Below, one piece after another: positions 26,804 to 38,800 of a DNA stretch of 64,000 nt; position 1 is the first letter of the stretch; every line of letters begins with the position of its first letter. Position numbers and translations under genes: made by a program. The DNA is from Nepenthes gracilis (Eukaryota; Streptophyta; Magnoliopsida; Caryophyllales; Nepenthaceae), in NCBI GenBank assembly GCA_033239525.1, contig BSYO01000009.1, positions 18,869,299-18,933,298 of the forward strand. The letters run 5' to 3'. The notes beneath the pieces are model-generated. The model was not told the origin of the DNA. It made no database searches and saw only the letters and a list, made by a program, of their open reading frames with translations.

Positions 26804-28166
26804 AAGCGTGAAAATGCTGAAAAAGAAAGGGGCGAAAAGAGACATGGCTAGGAAGAGTCATCGGTCTCTGTTGTCATAGGAGGTGACCTCCTCTTAGCCT
26901 GCGAGTTTGAAGACTCTGTGAGCGTGGTCGAGCAGGCCTCTGACTGGGTGGTGGATTCTGGCACATCCATATACGTCACCTCCAGGAGAGAGCTGCTTTC
27001 TACTTACACTCCGAGTGCCCCAGGAGTGTTGAAGATGGGCAACATGGAGACGCCCGAGATTATAGGACGTGGCAGCGTCTCTTTGGTGACAAACAATGGA
27101 GCCCGACTGATTTTGAGGGACGTCCGATATGTCCCCGATATTCGTATGAATATCATTTCAGTATGACTGCTTGATGACGAAGGCTACTGCAGTATCTTTT
27201 GTGACGGCGGTTTCAAGCTGACAAAGGGTTCCATGGTGATTTCCCAAGGAGTAAACGCCTCAGGCCTTTACGCGCTGAAAGCCAAGGCCGAGGTGGCAGA
27301 GGTGATGCCACAATATGTGCGGAGTCCTCGAGCCTGTGGCACAAAAGGCTCGGACACATGAGTGAAAGGGGCATGAGTCATCTGGCCAAGAAGGGTCTCA
27401 TCCCAATGATGGATGAAGAAAGGTCGATGACTTGCTCTCACTGCATGGCCAGGAAGCAATGGAGAGTCACCTTTCACGGAGACGCATCTTCCAGAAGGTC
27501 CGAGGTCCTAGAGCTCGTCCACACAGAAATGTGTGGTCTCCTCCCGGAAAGGTCTTTTGGAGGAGCACAATATTTTATCTCATTCATTGATGATTGCTCG
27601 AGGAAGCTGTAGGTGTTCCCGCTCAAAACCAAGGACCAGGTTGCGGAAATCTTTGAGCAGTTTCATGTCCTCATTGAGCGTGAGACCGGGAGGAGGTTGA
27701 AGGCCGTCCGAAGTGACAACGGTGGAGAGTACATTGGGACTTTTGATGCCTATTGCAGAGCTCACGGCATCAAACATCAAAAGACTCCACCGAAGACACC
27801 ACAGTTGAACGGCGTGGCCTAGAGGATGAATCGCACCTTGATAGAAAGGGTCAGGTGCTTGTTGTCCGAGGCCAGGCTTCCGGGATCTTTTTGGACCGAG
27901 GCCTAGAAGGCGGCTGCCCACGTGATCAACCGGTCGTTCAGTAAGCCTTTGGACGGGAAAGTCCCAGAAAAGATCTAGATTGGGAAGGAACCAGCTTACA
28001 GCTATCTTCAGACATTTGGCTGCAAGGCCTTTGTTCATGTTCCGAGAGATGAGAGGAGCAAGCTACAGCCAAAGACAAAGCAATGCGTCTTTCTGGGCTA
28101 TGGCGAGGACGAACTTGGGTATAGGTTCTATGACCCAATGGAAAGAAGCTGGTCCGGTCTCTAGAT
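26804..28166 (+). pseudogene. copia protease and integrase remnant
   Basis: The protease motif is at about 26946-26990, WVVDSGTSIYVTSRRE, with the catalytic DSG retained, continuing to RYVPDIRMNIISV before a TGA at about 27165. The GAG-pre-integrase and integrase region runs from about 27345, in other frames: HKRLGH, then CSHCMARKQ supply the HHCC zinc site. The catalytic core has LVHTEMCG where the family has Asp after LVHT or LVHS, so the first DDE residue is Glu. RSDNGGEY supplies the second Asp. The catalytic Glu before RMNRTL is a TAG stop (27820-27822). Another stop replaces Trp at 27610-27612. The frame changes several times. Confidence 0.88.
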
Positions 28167-30120
28167 GTGGTCTTTATCGAGGAAGAGACCATCAAGAACA
28201 TTGGGAAAGAGAAAAAGTCTCAACCCAATACTTTTCGGACGGACAGAGTTGATGTTAAAGTTGTCCGTTCAATACCTCTTGAGTCCGTGGACGGTGGACC
28301 AATAATGGCTGGCAACAATGATGAGGCGATTCCAACGCCTCACGAGAATCAGGTTGAAGATCTGGCCTCTCAACAAGTCGAGGTGGCCCCTGTGAGACGG
28401 TCGTCTAGGGAGAGACGTCTGTCTGTCCGCCTGCCAGCAAGTGAGTTCGTCCTTCTCACTGATACTGAAGAACCTGAAGATTTCGGTGAGGCCATATATA
28501 GTGCTCAGAAGGATAAATGGTTTGAGGCCATGAAGAAAGAAATTGCCTCTCTTCATGAAAACCATACATTTGAGCTGACAAAACTGCCTAAGGAGAATAA
28601 GGCCCTGAAGAACAAGTGAGTCTTCCAACTAAAGACGACCGAGGACGGGTGCAAGCCAAGACACAAGGCACGGCTTGTGGTGAAGGGCTTCAGTAAATGC
28701 AAAGGTGTTGACTTTGATGAAAATTTTGCACATGTTGTGAAGATGTCCTCGGTCCGTATGGTGCTTGGACTGGCAGCAGCTTTGGATCTGAAGATTGAGC
28801 AACTGGACGTTCGAACAGCGTTTTTCCATGGAGATCTCAAGGAAGAAATCTACATGGAGCAACCAGATGGTTTTAAAATCAAGGGGAATGAAGGACTGGT
28901 CTATCGTTTGAAGAAGAGCTTGTACGGGCTGAGGCAAGCTCCAAGACAGTGGTATTGGAAGTTTGACTCCATCATGGTCGGACGAGGAGACCATAAGACT
29001 GCTTCCGACCACTGTGTCTTTGTTCAGAAATTTTCGAAAAACGATTTCGTCATCCTCCTCCTTTATGTGGACGACATGTTGGTTATCGGACAGAACAGTG
29101 CTCGGATCAAGGAGCTGAAAGAGCAATTGGGGCAGTCTTTTGCCATGAAAGACCTCGGACGGGCGAAGCAGATTCTGGAGATTAGAATATTTCGCGACCG
29201 AACGAAAAAGAAGCTCTGGCTGTCCCAGGAAGGCTATGTCGAAAAGGTGCTTCAACGATTCAACATGGAAAGCTCCAAACCTGTTAGTATCCTTCTGGCC
29301 AACCATTTTAGGTTGAGCAAGAAACAATGTCCGTCCTTGGACACTGAGAAGACACGCATGAGTAAGATTCCTTACTCCTCGACTGTTGGTAGTCTGATGC
29401 ACGTGGCCGTGTGTACGCGGTCGGATATTGCTCATGCGGTTGGTCTTGTGAGCCGTTTTCTCTTAAAACCAGGGATGGAGCATTGGTCTGCAGTAAAGTG
29501 GATTTTCAGATATCTCCGTGGGACTTCGAAGATGGGTTTGCAGTTTGGTGGAGAGAAGCTTTAGCTGATTGGGTACACGAACGCCGATATGGCCGGGGAC
29601 ATTGATTATCAGAAATCAACGTCCGAATACTTGATAAAATTTACGGGAGGGGCGGTCTCCTGGCAGTCCAAGTTACTGAAGTGCGTCGCTCTCTCGATTA
29701 CGAAGGTGGAATTCATTACCATGATCGACGCCTTCAAAGAAATGCTTTGGATGAAAAGGTTCATCCAAGAGTTGGGTCTAACACAAAAAACATACGAGGT
29801 CCTCTGTGATAGCTAAAGTGCCATTCACTTGTGTAAAAACTTCTCATTCCATTCCAGGTCAAAGCACATTGACGTGTGATATCATTGGGTAAAAACTTCA
29901 TCCAAGATTTGGGTCTAAGACAAAAACATACGAGGGTCCACTGTGAAAGCCAAAGTGCCATTCACTTGTGTAAAAACTTCTCATTCCATTCCAGGTCAAA
30001 GCACATTGACGTGTGATATCATTGGGTGAGAGACGTTTTTGATGATGGGCAGCTATTAATTGAAAAGGTTCGATCGGATGACAATGGCTCGGACATATTG
30101 ACCAAAGTTTTGCCAAAGGG
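28167..30120 (+). pseudogene. copia reverse transcriptase and RNase H remnant
   Basis: One frame carries most of RT. It has a TGA at 28617-28619 (a Trp position), then the RT core from 28620 to 29564 with KGFSKCKGVDFDENFAHVV, QLDVRTAFFHGDL, SLYGLRQAPRQWYWKF and the catalytic LLYVDDMLVIG. A TAG at 29562-29564 separates it from RNase H (about 29565-29814), which starts YTNADMAGD. Its first catalytic Asp is Asn. It continues with KSTSEYL, AVSWQSKL and KEMLWMKRF, and stops at TAA just after LCDS. A 137-base tandem duplication follows (29754-30027) and throws the end of RNase H out of frame. Confidence 0.9.
29754..30027 (+). repeat. 137-bp tandem duplication inside RNase H
   Basis: TCATCCAAGA recurs at 29761 and 29898, CCATTCACTT at 29821 and 29958, and ATTGGGT ends at 29890 and 30027, all exactly 137 bases apart. 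Copies are very similar, with a few substitutions and small indels that balance out. Because 137 is not a multiple of three, the duplication breaks the frame. It is absent from the normal copia layout, so it arose in this copy or its recent parent. Confidence 0.92.
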
Positions 30121-30190
30121 AAAGTTGAAAACTTATTGTGACATTGTTGGTCTAATTAACTTCACTCCCACTCGGTCGTGAGGAAAAGTT

Positions 30191-31009
30191 TGTTGGGGTC
30201 ACTCCCTTCGTGGCATTTTTGTCTGTGGACTCAAAAGGGAAAAATAGTTGTCGACTTTTGGAGTGGTCTGAGAAGCCTGTCAAGACAGACGAGGACTCGT
30301 TGAAGGAGACATGTCCGAGAGGTAGTTGAGGACATAGACGAGGACTCTGAAAGTCGAGGTGTTGACTCTCTCTCTTTCCGTAGGCCTGCTGTAAGCCGCG
30401 TTTTCAGGTGGACAGTTGACCCATTCTGATTAGAGGTTGAGGCGGTTACAACCTCTAGGGGTGTCAGGCCTGCCACTCTGGCACGCCGAGCGTCTGCCTG
30501 CCATGGCAGGCCTATGAGGCGTGGTCCTGTCACCCTACTGCTAGGGTGGCTGGCCAACCACCCTATCAGTAGGGTGACTGGCCAACCAGTAGGCCTCATG
30601 TGTATATATATATATATATGGCTTGTGCCATTACTGAAAGTAGTGGTGAGTGCCGTGAAGTGAGAGAGGCAATCATTTGGACCATGCTTTGAGAGAGCTG
30701 TGGGCAAGTCTTGTTGTAAAGAGAGAGAAAGAGACCTTTTTAGAGAGAGACCGAGAGATATACAGTTTGTGATTGTTTTTCTTTTGTTTGGGCTTTGTAT
30801 AGCTAACATTCTTATAAACAATCAATTGTTTATAGTATATTTTTTGGTGATTTTTTTCTTGGTTGAGAAGGGTCTTTCCACGTTAAAATCTCGCGTGTGT
30901 TTATCTCATTTTTCTATCCCTACTTTTGGCCATCTGTCCGAGAGCACTGCTCATTGCTGTCTGAGTGATCCGTCCACCCAGTCACTGTGCCTTCCGTTTT
31001 GCACCAATG
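30191..31009 (+). repeat. 3' LTR of the copia element
   Basis: It starts TGTTGGGGTC directly after a purine-rich AGGAAAAGTT. It ends GCACCAATG; the 5' LTR ends GCGCTAACA at the same alignment position, so the terminal CA has become TG. A TATA tract lies at about 30602-30619, followed by the GAGAGAGA leader also seen in the 5' LTR. It is a little longer than the 5' LTR because it keeps segments that the 5' copy has lost. Confidence 0.92.
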
Positions 31010-31014
31010 AGCTT

Positions 31015-33661
31015 TTATTTTATTTTTTGTCTGCAGTAGATTTTAATTCACTTACGAAATTTTTTTTTATTTATTTTCTTCTTTTGAATGACATTAAAAA
31101 AATATTGACGTAAAAATAAAATAAAGTCATAATATCTAGAAGATTAACTATGAAGAACACTTAAAATAAATTCTAAATCAATACATGGCAGAATCTTTTG
31201 ATTAGTTGTGGTTGAAGATAAAAAGATATAAATTTAAGAAATTTTAAAATAATATAATATAAAATTATTTATATTTTTTATTAATACGACATTGAATTAA
31301 TTAAAATAATAAAGGTGAAATTATTTAGTCAATTTCACACGGTGGGAGTTACGGTTTCGGTATTGTTGGTTAGGTGATGGTAAAGCAATACTTTTTAAAT
31401 ATTTTTAAAATATTATCGAATAGAATGAAACCTCATTCCATTATTTAAACTTATAGTCTAATAGAAAATAAAATGATTAATGAATGCATTAGAATAACTA
31501 CTTTATATAATGTGAATCATACTAGTAATTTATTCAAATGAATATAAGTTATGATCTTATTCGATTTCTTTATATTTTATTATAAAAAATATATTTTAAT
31601 TAGTTTGATTATTGATGAATAAAAGTATATTTTGATAATTATGGATAGGCCTTCTTTTTATCTTATAAATAATAAAATTAATCATCATTAATAATAGATA
31701 AGGATGAATTAGGGATGATTTTATATTTGTATTGTGGATGAGTTTGTAAAACATTCATGATGAATATGAATTTTGAAAATCCTCAAGAGTGGTAGATTAT
31801 TATGATAGATTTTTTTTTTCTCTCACACATTTTAAATTCTCAAATGATAGAAGAGAGATAATACTAAAAAATAAATTAATCAATTATATATATATATATA
31901 TATATTTAAAATTACTTTAAATATGTATTCAGATAAATTTATAATATTTAGTTTCGTATTATGATATTATGAGATAATATAATAATTCAAATGATTTATA
32001 TAAATATAGAACTTAGATGATTCACATTATTAGATAATGTGATAGTTCAAATTTTACCAGTAATAATCTTCACTTTTGACTCGAGCCAGCTAAAACACAT
32101 AAACAATTTTAATAGAAATTTGTCTAAGATTATATCATTACATAGTACGGTGAGACGATATTTTGTTGCATACTTATTTTTGAGCTTTTGTAATTTAAAT
32201 GAGACATTAATTTTAGTTAAATTTGGAACGACTCTAACACGCTAGTCGTTGTTGAATCCAAAGAATCAAATTGTTCGCTTTTTAAAATTTTAAAATAATA
32301 TAAGTAAATTATTAAATTTATTTTATAATACTAATGTATCAAAATATCTAATCATAAAAAAATTACTATTGTATTATTTTATTTTATTTTTAATATAAAA
32401 TGTGGGTCGTTGAGCCCCTTATTCTGTTTTAGTCATGGGTGCAATCGTATCAACTTAACATATTGAAATAGAAAAAGCAATAAGCCTTCAATGCTAACAG
32501 AAAAATAATTAATTTGCGTTAATGTTCGGTAGGTTCTCATGCATAAATGTGAGAGCGTCAAATTTGAAATCGGGGCTCCTTTGCGGATTATGGGGCTACA
32601 CTTATTTAATCTGTTCGATCAAATTATTTTACTGTTGGAATGCATTATTATTCAAAAAATATACAGATAATTTTTTTAAATGTTAAAATTGTAATTTAAA
32701 TTTAATTTTTATATAATTTTTTAAAATATTTTTTTTTCTATAGTTGGACGTTTGATTTAATGACTAAGGCAGGATACTACACCTCCAAATCCATCATATG
32801 GTGACATTTTAGAGTGGTAACATCGGTGCCTATTTATTTAGTTTAGCATTTTCTTTTGTGAGATATATTTTAATATTTTAATATATTTTAAAATTAAATT
32901 TTTAAATATTGACATATTATAAGTCAGATAATCTTGACTTTTTAAATATTATAGCATATCAAAACATACTGTGAATAGAAGGTGTTGCAAATTAACTCGT
33001 AAAATTTTAAAACTTATGCAAATTTAGTCACGTACTCTTTTTTATAACAAATCATTCCATATTTATTTTTTTTCTGTTCAGTATATTTATCAGCATGCCT
33101 ATTTTTATGCGAAGTATATGTTATAAATGAAATGCTAAATCTTCTAATTTGTCCCAATTTTTTAGAAAAAAATTAAAAAGACTTTATATAATCTTTCCAA
33201 ACAATAGAAAAAAAACTAATACAATAAAAAATAATAATACTCAAATAATCAAAATATTCCCCATTGAGCACTTTCCCTTCCCATTGTTGCACCACCACTC
33301 ACACGCGGGCCTTGTTGAGTTAAATTTATCTATTAGGTTTCTAGGTTAACTAAACAACCATGATTTATATTGAGAATTATTAAAATTAATCCTCCATAAT
33401 TAATGATAAGTTTTGAAATTAACTCTTTATTTTTTAAGATAAAATCACAGTCATTAGATTCATCCAAAAATATTAAAAATAAATTAACCTTAACAGATCC
33501 CTCCACTCATACGCCATCGTTTCCCCCTTTATTTTCCATTCCCTTTCCTTATCGATCAACCATCCCTCTATTTCCCTTCCCTCGTCGTGTCCCTCACAAC
33601 ATGTTTGATTGTTAGACTAAAACAAACTAAAAATTGAATATGTATGAATTAGAAATAATAT
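31015..33661. other. AT-rich intergenic DNA, no gene recognised
   Basis: Contains (TA)n at about 31886-31905 and several A/T runs. Short frames (32039-32245, 33149-33349, 33403-33615) resemble nothing known. The C/T-rich stretch at about 33510-33605 with CAACATGTTTGATTG resembles 36570-36625 with CAGCATGTTTAATTG, so a dispersed repeat family is likely. Confidence 0.45.
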
Positions 33662-33907
33662 TGATAGGTATGCTCATAATAGGTTGGCCTAATAAGAAAA
33701 ACAGCTCAAATTCAAGAAGGTCCATATGTGGACTTGACAGTTAACGCCAGCGTTGACCATATAAGAGGCCAGTTGGACGGCTAACATACTTCCATGAGAC
33801 AGTTAACGTTTCTATTGACCGATAAAACTTATTTTCTATCATCGGACAGTGTAGACTAAACCTCATTAGGCAACTTGGTCGCCTCAATTTCGGCGCCCAA
33901 ATACGAG

Positions 33908-34267
33908 GATGGAAATGAAAGATTTCGTCCCAAATTTGCCCAAGAACATAAATGAAAATTCTATCCCAAATTTTCCCGTTGATGGAAACGAAAATTCCGT
34001 CCCAAATTTGCCTGAAGATAGAAACGAAGATTTCGTCCCAAATTTGCCCTAGGACGGAAACAAAGATTCCGTCCCAAATTTTCCCGAGGATAGAAATGAA
34101 AATTCTGTCCCAAATCTGTCAAAAGACATGGGGCAAGCTTCCATCCAAAATATGTTCGATGACAGGGAAACGTCTCTATTGAAAATCTATCCGAGGACAA
34201 GGGATAAGCTTCCGTCCAAAATATGTCCAAGGATAAGGAAAAGCTCCCGTTTAAAATCCGTCCAAAA
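33908..34267. repeat. 36-bp minisatellite, about ten units
   Basis: Units of 36 bases (one of 35) follow the pattern GATNGAAANGAAGATTCCGT then CCCAAATTTGCCCGAG. The first six units are close, and the last four diverge to AAGCTTCCGTCCAAAATATG forms. A partial unit precedes 33908. Because 36 is a multiple of three, frames stay open on both strands and give 12-residue periodic peptides (33952-34182 plus; 33961-34281 minus). Those peptides are most simply by-products of the repeat. Confidence 0.88.
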
Positions 34268-34741
34268 GCAACGGCTCTCATCGGCCCGACGATGAAAACT
34301 TTACAAAAGTTGCCATGGTTTTCACAACTGAGAGCTTGGTATGACCAGCCTACTACCTATCGCACCACAATCAGTATTGTCCATCTAAATTCCATGTCGG
34401 TTGTAGTCATAGAAAATTGGAATGCCCGGTGCCATAATAAGGTGCTGGTCAACCAAAACACATGATTGAGGATTAAGTCGCACGGACTACAAACTTGATA
34501 GGCAAGAGAGTCGATAGAAAGTACTTTGACAACCTATCAGAGCAATGCACACAAGCCGTGCGCCCAAGACGGTCAACTAGTCCCAATAACACAATACGCC
34601 ATCTATCCCGACCACCATAAATGGCGATGACGATTCCACGTCAAGTCCAGATAAGTCTTATATGCATCATACCGATTTCATGAACCATACTTTAATTAAT
34701 ATTATAGTCATTTTACCTACTTATATGAGTGCCTACATATC

Positions 34742-35103
34742 AAAACTCAGTTACATCACCGAGCGATAAAAAAAAGGTCAAATTTTAAAACTCGGTTACA
34801 TTACCGAGCGGCCCAGAAGAGGTCAAATTTTAAAATTTGATTACATCACCAAGCGGTCCAGAAGATGTCGGATTTAAAACTTAGTTATATTACCGAATGG
34901 TCCAAAAGATGTCGGATTTTAAAACTTGGTTATATCACCGAGCGGCCCAAAAGATGTTGAATTTTAAAACTTGATTACATCACTGAACAACCTAAAAAAG
35001 ATCAGATTTTGAAACTCAATTACATCATCACCAAGCGGTCCAAAAGAGGTCAAATTTTAAAACTCGGTTACATCATCGAGCGGCACAGAGGAGATTGGAT
35101 TTT
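34742..35103. repeat. 45-bp minisatellite with internal hairpin, about eight units
   Basis: Units of about 45 bases read AAAACTCGGTTACATCACCG then AGCGGCCCAGAAGAGGTCAAATTTT. The best units contain CTCGGT-TACATT-ACCGAG (34791-34808), a six-base-pair stem with a six-base loop. Several diverged units keep related but imperfect arms. It is unrelated in sequence to the 36-bp array only 475 bases upstream. Confidence 0.88.
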
Positions 35104-35825
35104 CCAAGGATAGCAAGTCAACAAATCTATACCTACAGACAGGGTTCCATTAGAAGTATGTCAGGGGTTAAAAATTTTAAACCGTCAGACATGAGGGGCT
35201 AGTGATAGGTACAATATACTCGATCGAAAAAAAAAATCGCTCAACCGCTTCATCTTACTCCAAGACGGTCGTCATAGGTGGTTCCGACGATTGTTCATTG
35301 GAGATAGTTTAGAAGGCAAATAAAATTACCTGCCTATTCTATAAATTTTTCTTTTATCCGAGCAAAAGGGGGGCCTTCGGAAAAAGAAAAACGCGGGTGA
35401 AGAGAGGAAAAATGGGTAGCCTAGTAGGGGGACTTTCCCTCCAGAAAGTCTCCCATGAAATCCTTCAAAAAGGATATCCATTCAGGGCATTTTCATCCAA
35501 GTGTCTGGCCATCCCTCATGAATAATCTGGCAATATTCAAGACGGTCGTATAATTTTCACCTCTTAAGACGCCCTTCAATAAGGAGCGCATCTAAGATTT
35601 CTTTTCATAGGGCGCACCTCTAAGTCGTCTATCAATTGGGCGCATTCAAATACTCGATCTATAGTTATATGTATCATCATGCATCTTTTTATACTTTTAA
35701 AAAAATTTCTAATTTGAGCGTCAGAAGATATATGGTGAAATCAATTTTCGCCGTCCTCTAACCCCTAATTTTTAATTGTGTTGCGCAGGTTTAGGTTCGA
35801 TATTATCGAAACTGAATTCGTATCA

Positions 35826-38800
35826 GATCAATCCAAAGTGAAGATCCAATTTGTAACCTCTTAATCCGTAAGACAACTCGAATTCATGAAACACAATACT
35901 TATTATATTTAATTATTTTATTTATATATTTTTTATTTTATAAAATAATGAATATTCAATACACATTGTATATTCAGTCCCCTACAATGTTCTGAATCTA
36001 CCCCTAATAATAGGATGTCATTAAATAAATAATATGAACAACACTTATGGATACTTAATTAATAAAGAAATCAATTAAGTATATATATTTTATAATGGAG
36101 TGAATAAATTAGCGGAAAAAAGTATTTGCTAAAAAAAAGAGTATGGATAGATTTATAAATACTTATGGATAATTTATTATATAATCTATGTTTTATTTCA
36201 TTTTTGTCATATTGAAATACAAGTAACAATGAAAGCTTCCCTGCGCAACGTCTATCCATTTAACTTGTCCGACGACCTTACACAGCTGTTATTTTTGAAA
36301 GTGGTGCTCCTTTACTGTATAAAAGATTAAAAATGAGTGACAAATAAAAAATTAACAATTAAAATAAAATATAAAATATAATTATATTAATCTTAATATT
36401 TAAAATAATAATAAATATCATTTATAAAAAATATCATAGCACCTTCCCATTATTAATAGCTTAGATTTTAAGTAAGAAATAAATAAATGTCTCTCGCCTT
36501 TACCTATTGTATTATTATATATTACTGTTAAGATATTGACACCATCGTCTCCCACCATTGGTCGTCCATCCCACCAACCATTTTCTTTCTTCTCGTCCTT
36601 TCCCTTACAGCATGTTTAATTGTCTCGTTAAAATAAGATAAAAATTAATATATATATATAATTAAAAATTATATAAAATGAATATGCTATTTAATTTATT
36701 TTGTGATAAAAATAAATATTCAAATGTTGAATAAAAATCGAGCATGAGTCGAATTATAAATTTAAGTATTTTACGTTGTGGTCAACCGTAGGGATTATTG
36801 ATTATATAAGTTTCCGAGGCCAAGAAGAATAATGCATGGCCAATATCTGGCGGCGATGGCAAGTGGTGTCCGACGAGGGGAGGAGTCATCGGCACTGTGG
36901 TGGTCTGTGAAGGGAGACAGGGAAAGCGATTGAAGAGTAGTAGAGAGACGAGGACGGCAATCCTTGGTTCACGCTAAGGAATCATGGGGGCCCCCATACA
37001 TACATAAACTCCACAAAATATAGAAAATGGGTCACAAATATTTAAATATTATAAATCTAAACTTAGTAAAAAATATATCAAAATAAATTTGATATTTATT
37101 CTATATATAAATGTTTAAAATAAAACTAAGCATGATAAACTCCATTGAAAATCTCAGCCTTCATTCCGTTGAGGAAATGGGCGCCGGTTGGACAGCAGAG
37201 TCGAGAGGAGAAATACGTGACAACAATTATGTACATAATAAAGAAAGGAGAGAATATGCCATACAATATTTACGTGAAAAATCTATATAATATTTATGGA
37301 TATTTGGCCAAATCTATCGGCCTACTAATCGGATATGAGCCAATATGAAAGTAACCCATATCCCAACACATTCTCATCTATTAGTTCTCCTATTAATGCA
37401 ATCCATTACGAATTTATATTAGTGTTGAATGAAAGAAAATATGAAATAATAGGACGTATGCCAATTAAGTAACTCACATTTAAATAAAAAAAATGACATC
37501 AAAAAATTTAAAAATTTCAAGTAAACTATAATAATGAATATGATAATAAGAAATCACATTAATTTCAAAAATATATAACTTAATTTCAAATTTTAATAAT
37601 AAATGAGAATAACATGATCTTAATAGATCATCCATTAATTCGATTTTATTGAATATGAGATCATCAGTAATATAATTTTTTAAATTCCGATACAGTAAAG
37701 ATCTCATTACAACTTATCATGAATCTAGATATTAATAAATTCTCAATAAATTTTATTTTACCACTGTAAATCAAATGCTATCGTACTTAAAGTCCTTATT
37801 AACTGAGTAAGCCATACAAGATCTCGACATTTGCTTGTTGACATGTAACCACTTTTGCTTTTAGGAACCTTCTCCATATAATTTAGTAGTTAGAGGAATT
37901 CCTAACACGTGATATCATAGATGTCTAAGCCTAATGCTTCTCACCAGTATCCCCAATATCATTTATGATATTCACATGGCTATATGAATTATTTTACAAT
38001 GTCAATAGGTATCAACCAAAAGATATAAAATTAAAATTAAAAAAATTATAAATTAAATCAAAATTTATTGGGTTTTATATCACCTGAAATCATAGCGTGC
38101 TTTTATGATTTCATTTACTTATTTATAATATATGAACCATGACGATAAAATCGAATCAAGTGTGGATCAAGAGGTAAATAATTATTCAAGAATAAATATA
38201 ATAACTAATATAGTCTTAAGCTATTTGGCTATCCCAATTTTTAATGATAAAATTATAATTTTATCCTTCTACTCATCCACTTGACCCGATTTTTTTTATC
38301 ATAAAAGTACATCTTAGATGTGATATTAGTCTCCCAGAACTTCTCGGCCAAATCTGTCATAGGCCACATGTCCTCCATGTTAAACTAGATCCACAATTTA
38401 TTCTATCTAACATCAATCAATACTTAGCTAATCAATTAATCATATGCATTTAATACACCCAATGACACCATTAGTCACAATTCCCCTAATAAACCTCACG
38501 GTCGATAGCTCAAACAGATCAATTAGCCAACAATATTTGGGTTATTACGTTTAAAAGTGCCATTAATTATCCTTTCAAACTACCAATTAACACCTAACAC
38601 TAATTGTGATCAATTACCCCTCAAATCTCATAATTTCCCTCATAACTACTCAGCAATCATATGACAAAATCTATGTTAGGATACGACCCGTTTATTTGAA
38701 TCGTAAAAAAACATTCGATAATATATAATGAGTAAATAATAACAATTATAAATAATATAGAACATACGATTTTACAAGAAAAATCTCTTTAGAATGAGAG

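Larger units (their letters stand above)
25206..31009 (+). mobile_element. Ty1/copia LTR retrotransposon, full length but decayed
   Basis: A complete 5.8-kb element. It has direct LTRs (25206-26012 and 30191-31009) that both begin TGTTGGGGTCA, a PBS directly after the 5' LTR (TGGTATCAGAGAC, matching the initiator-Met tRNA primer site of many plant copia elements), a copia-order internal region (gag, protease, integrase, RT, RNase H) and a purine-rich stretch GAGGAAAAG just before the 3' LTR. The flanking bases are AACTT (25201-25205) and AGCTT (31010-31014), a 5-bp target-site duplication with one transition. The domain style (DSG protease followed by TSRRE, YVDDM) suggests the Tork/TNT1-94 group; this is inference. 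Many stop codons, frame breaks and altered catalytic residues, plus diverged LTRs, show an old insertion that cannot move by itself. Confidence 0.95.
33662..35825. mobile_element. Possible solo LTR containing two minisatellites
   Basis: The block is less AT-rich than its flanks. Its candidate ends are TGATAGG (33662) and CGTATCA (35825), giving the TG...CA form with a short TGATA/TATCA inverted terminus. TGATAGGTA recurs internally at 35194 after GGGGCTAG. It contains two arrays of minisatellite repeats, a common property of plant Ty3-type LTR U3 regions. The flanking five bases (AATAT and GATCA) do not match, there is no PBS and no polyprotein, so the borders are tentative and classification below LTR-like is not possible. 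Confidence 0.4.

Noticed and set aside
28629..29435. 268-residue minus-strand frame across the copia RT
   Set aside because: Shadow of the RT coding strand; the plus strand has clear RT motifs.
33952..34281. Repeat proteins with 12-residue units on both strands
   Set aside because: Follow automatically from a 36-base repeat with few stops; no start context, no neighbour gene.
35790..35815. GGTTCGATATTATCGAA as a tRNA T-arm
   Set aside because: No acceptor, D-arm or anticodon arm around it; more likely a small palindrome near a possible LTR end.
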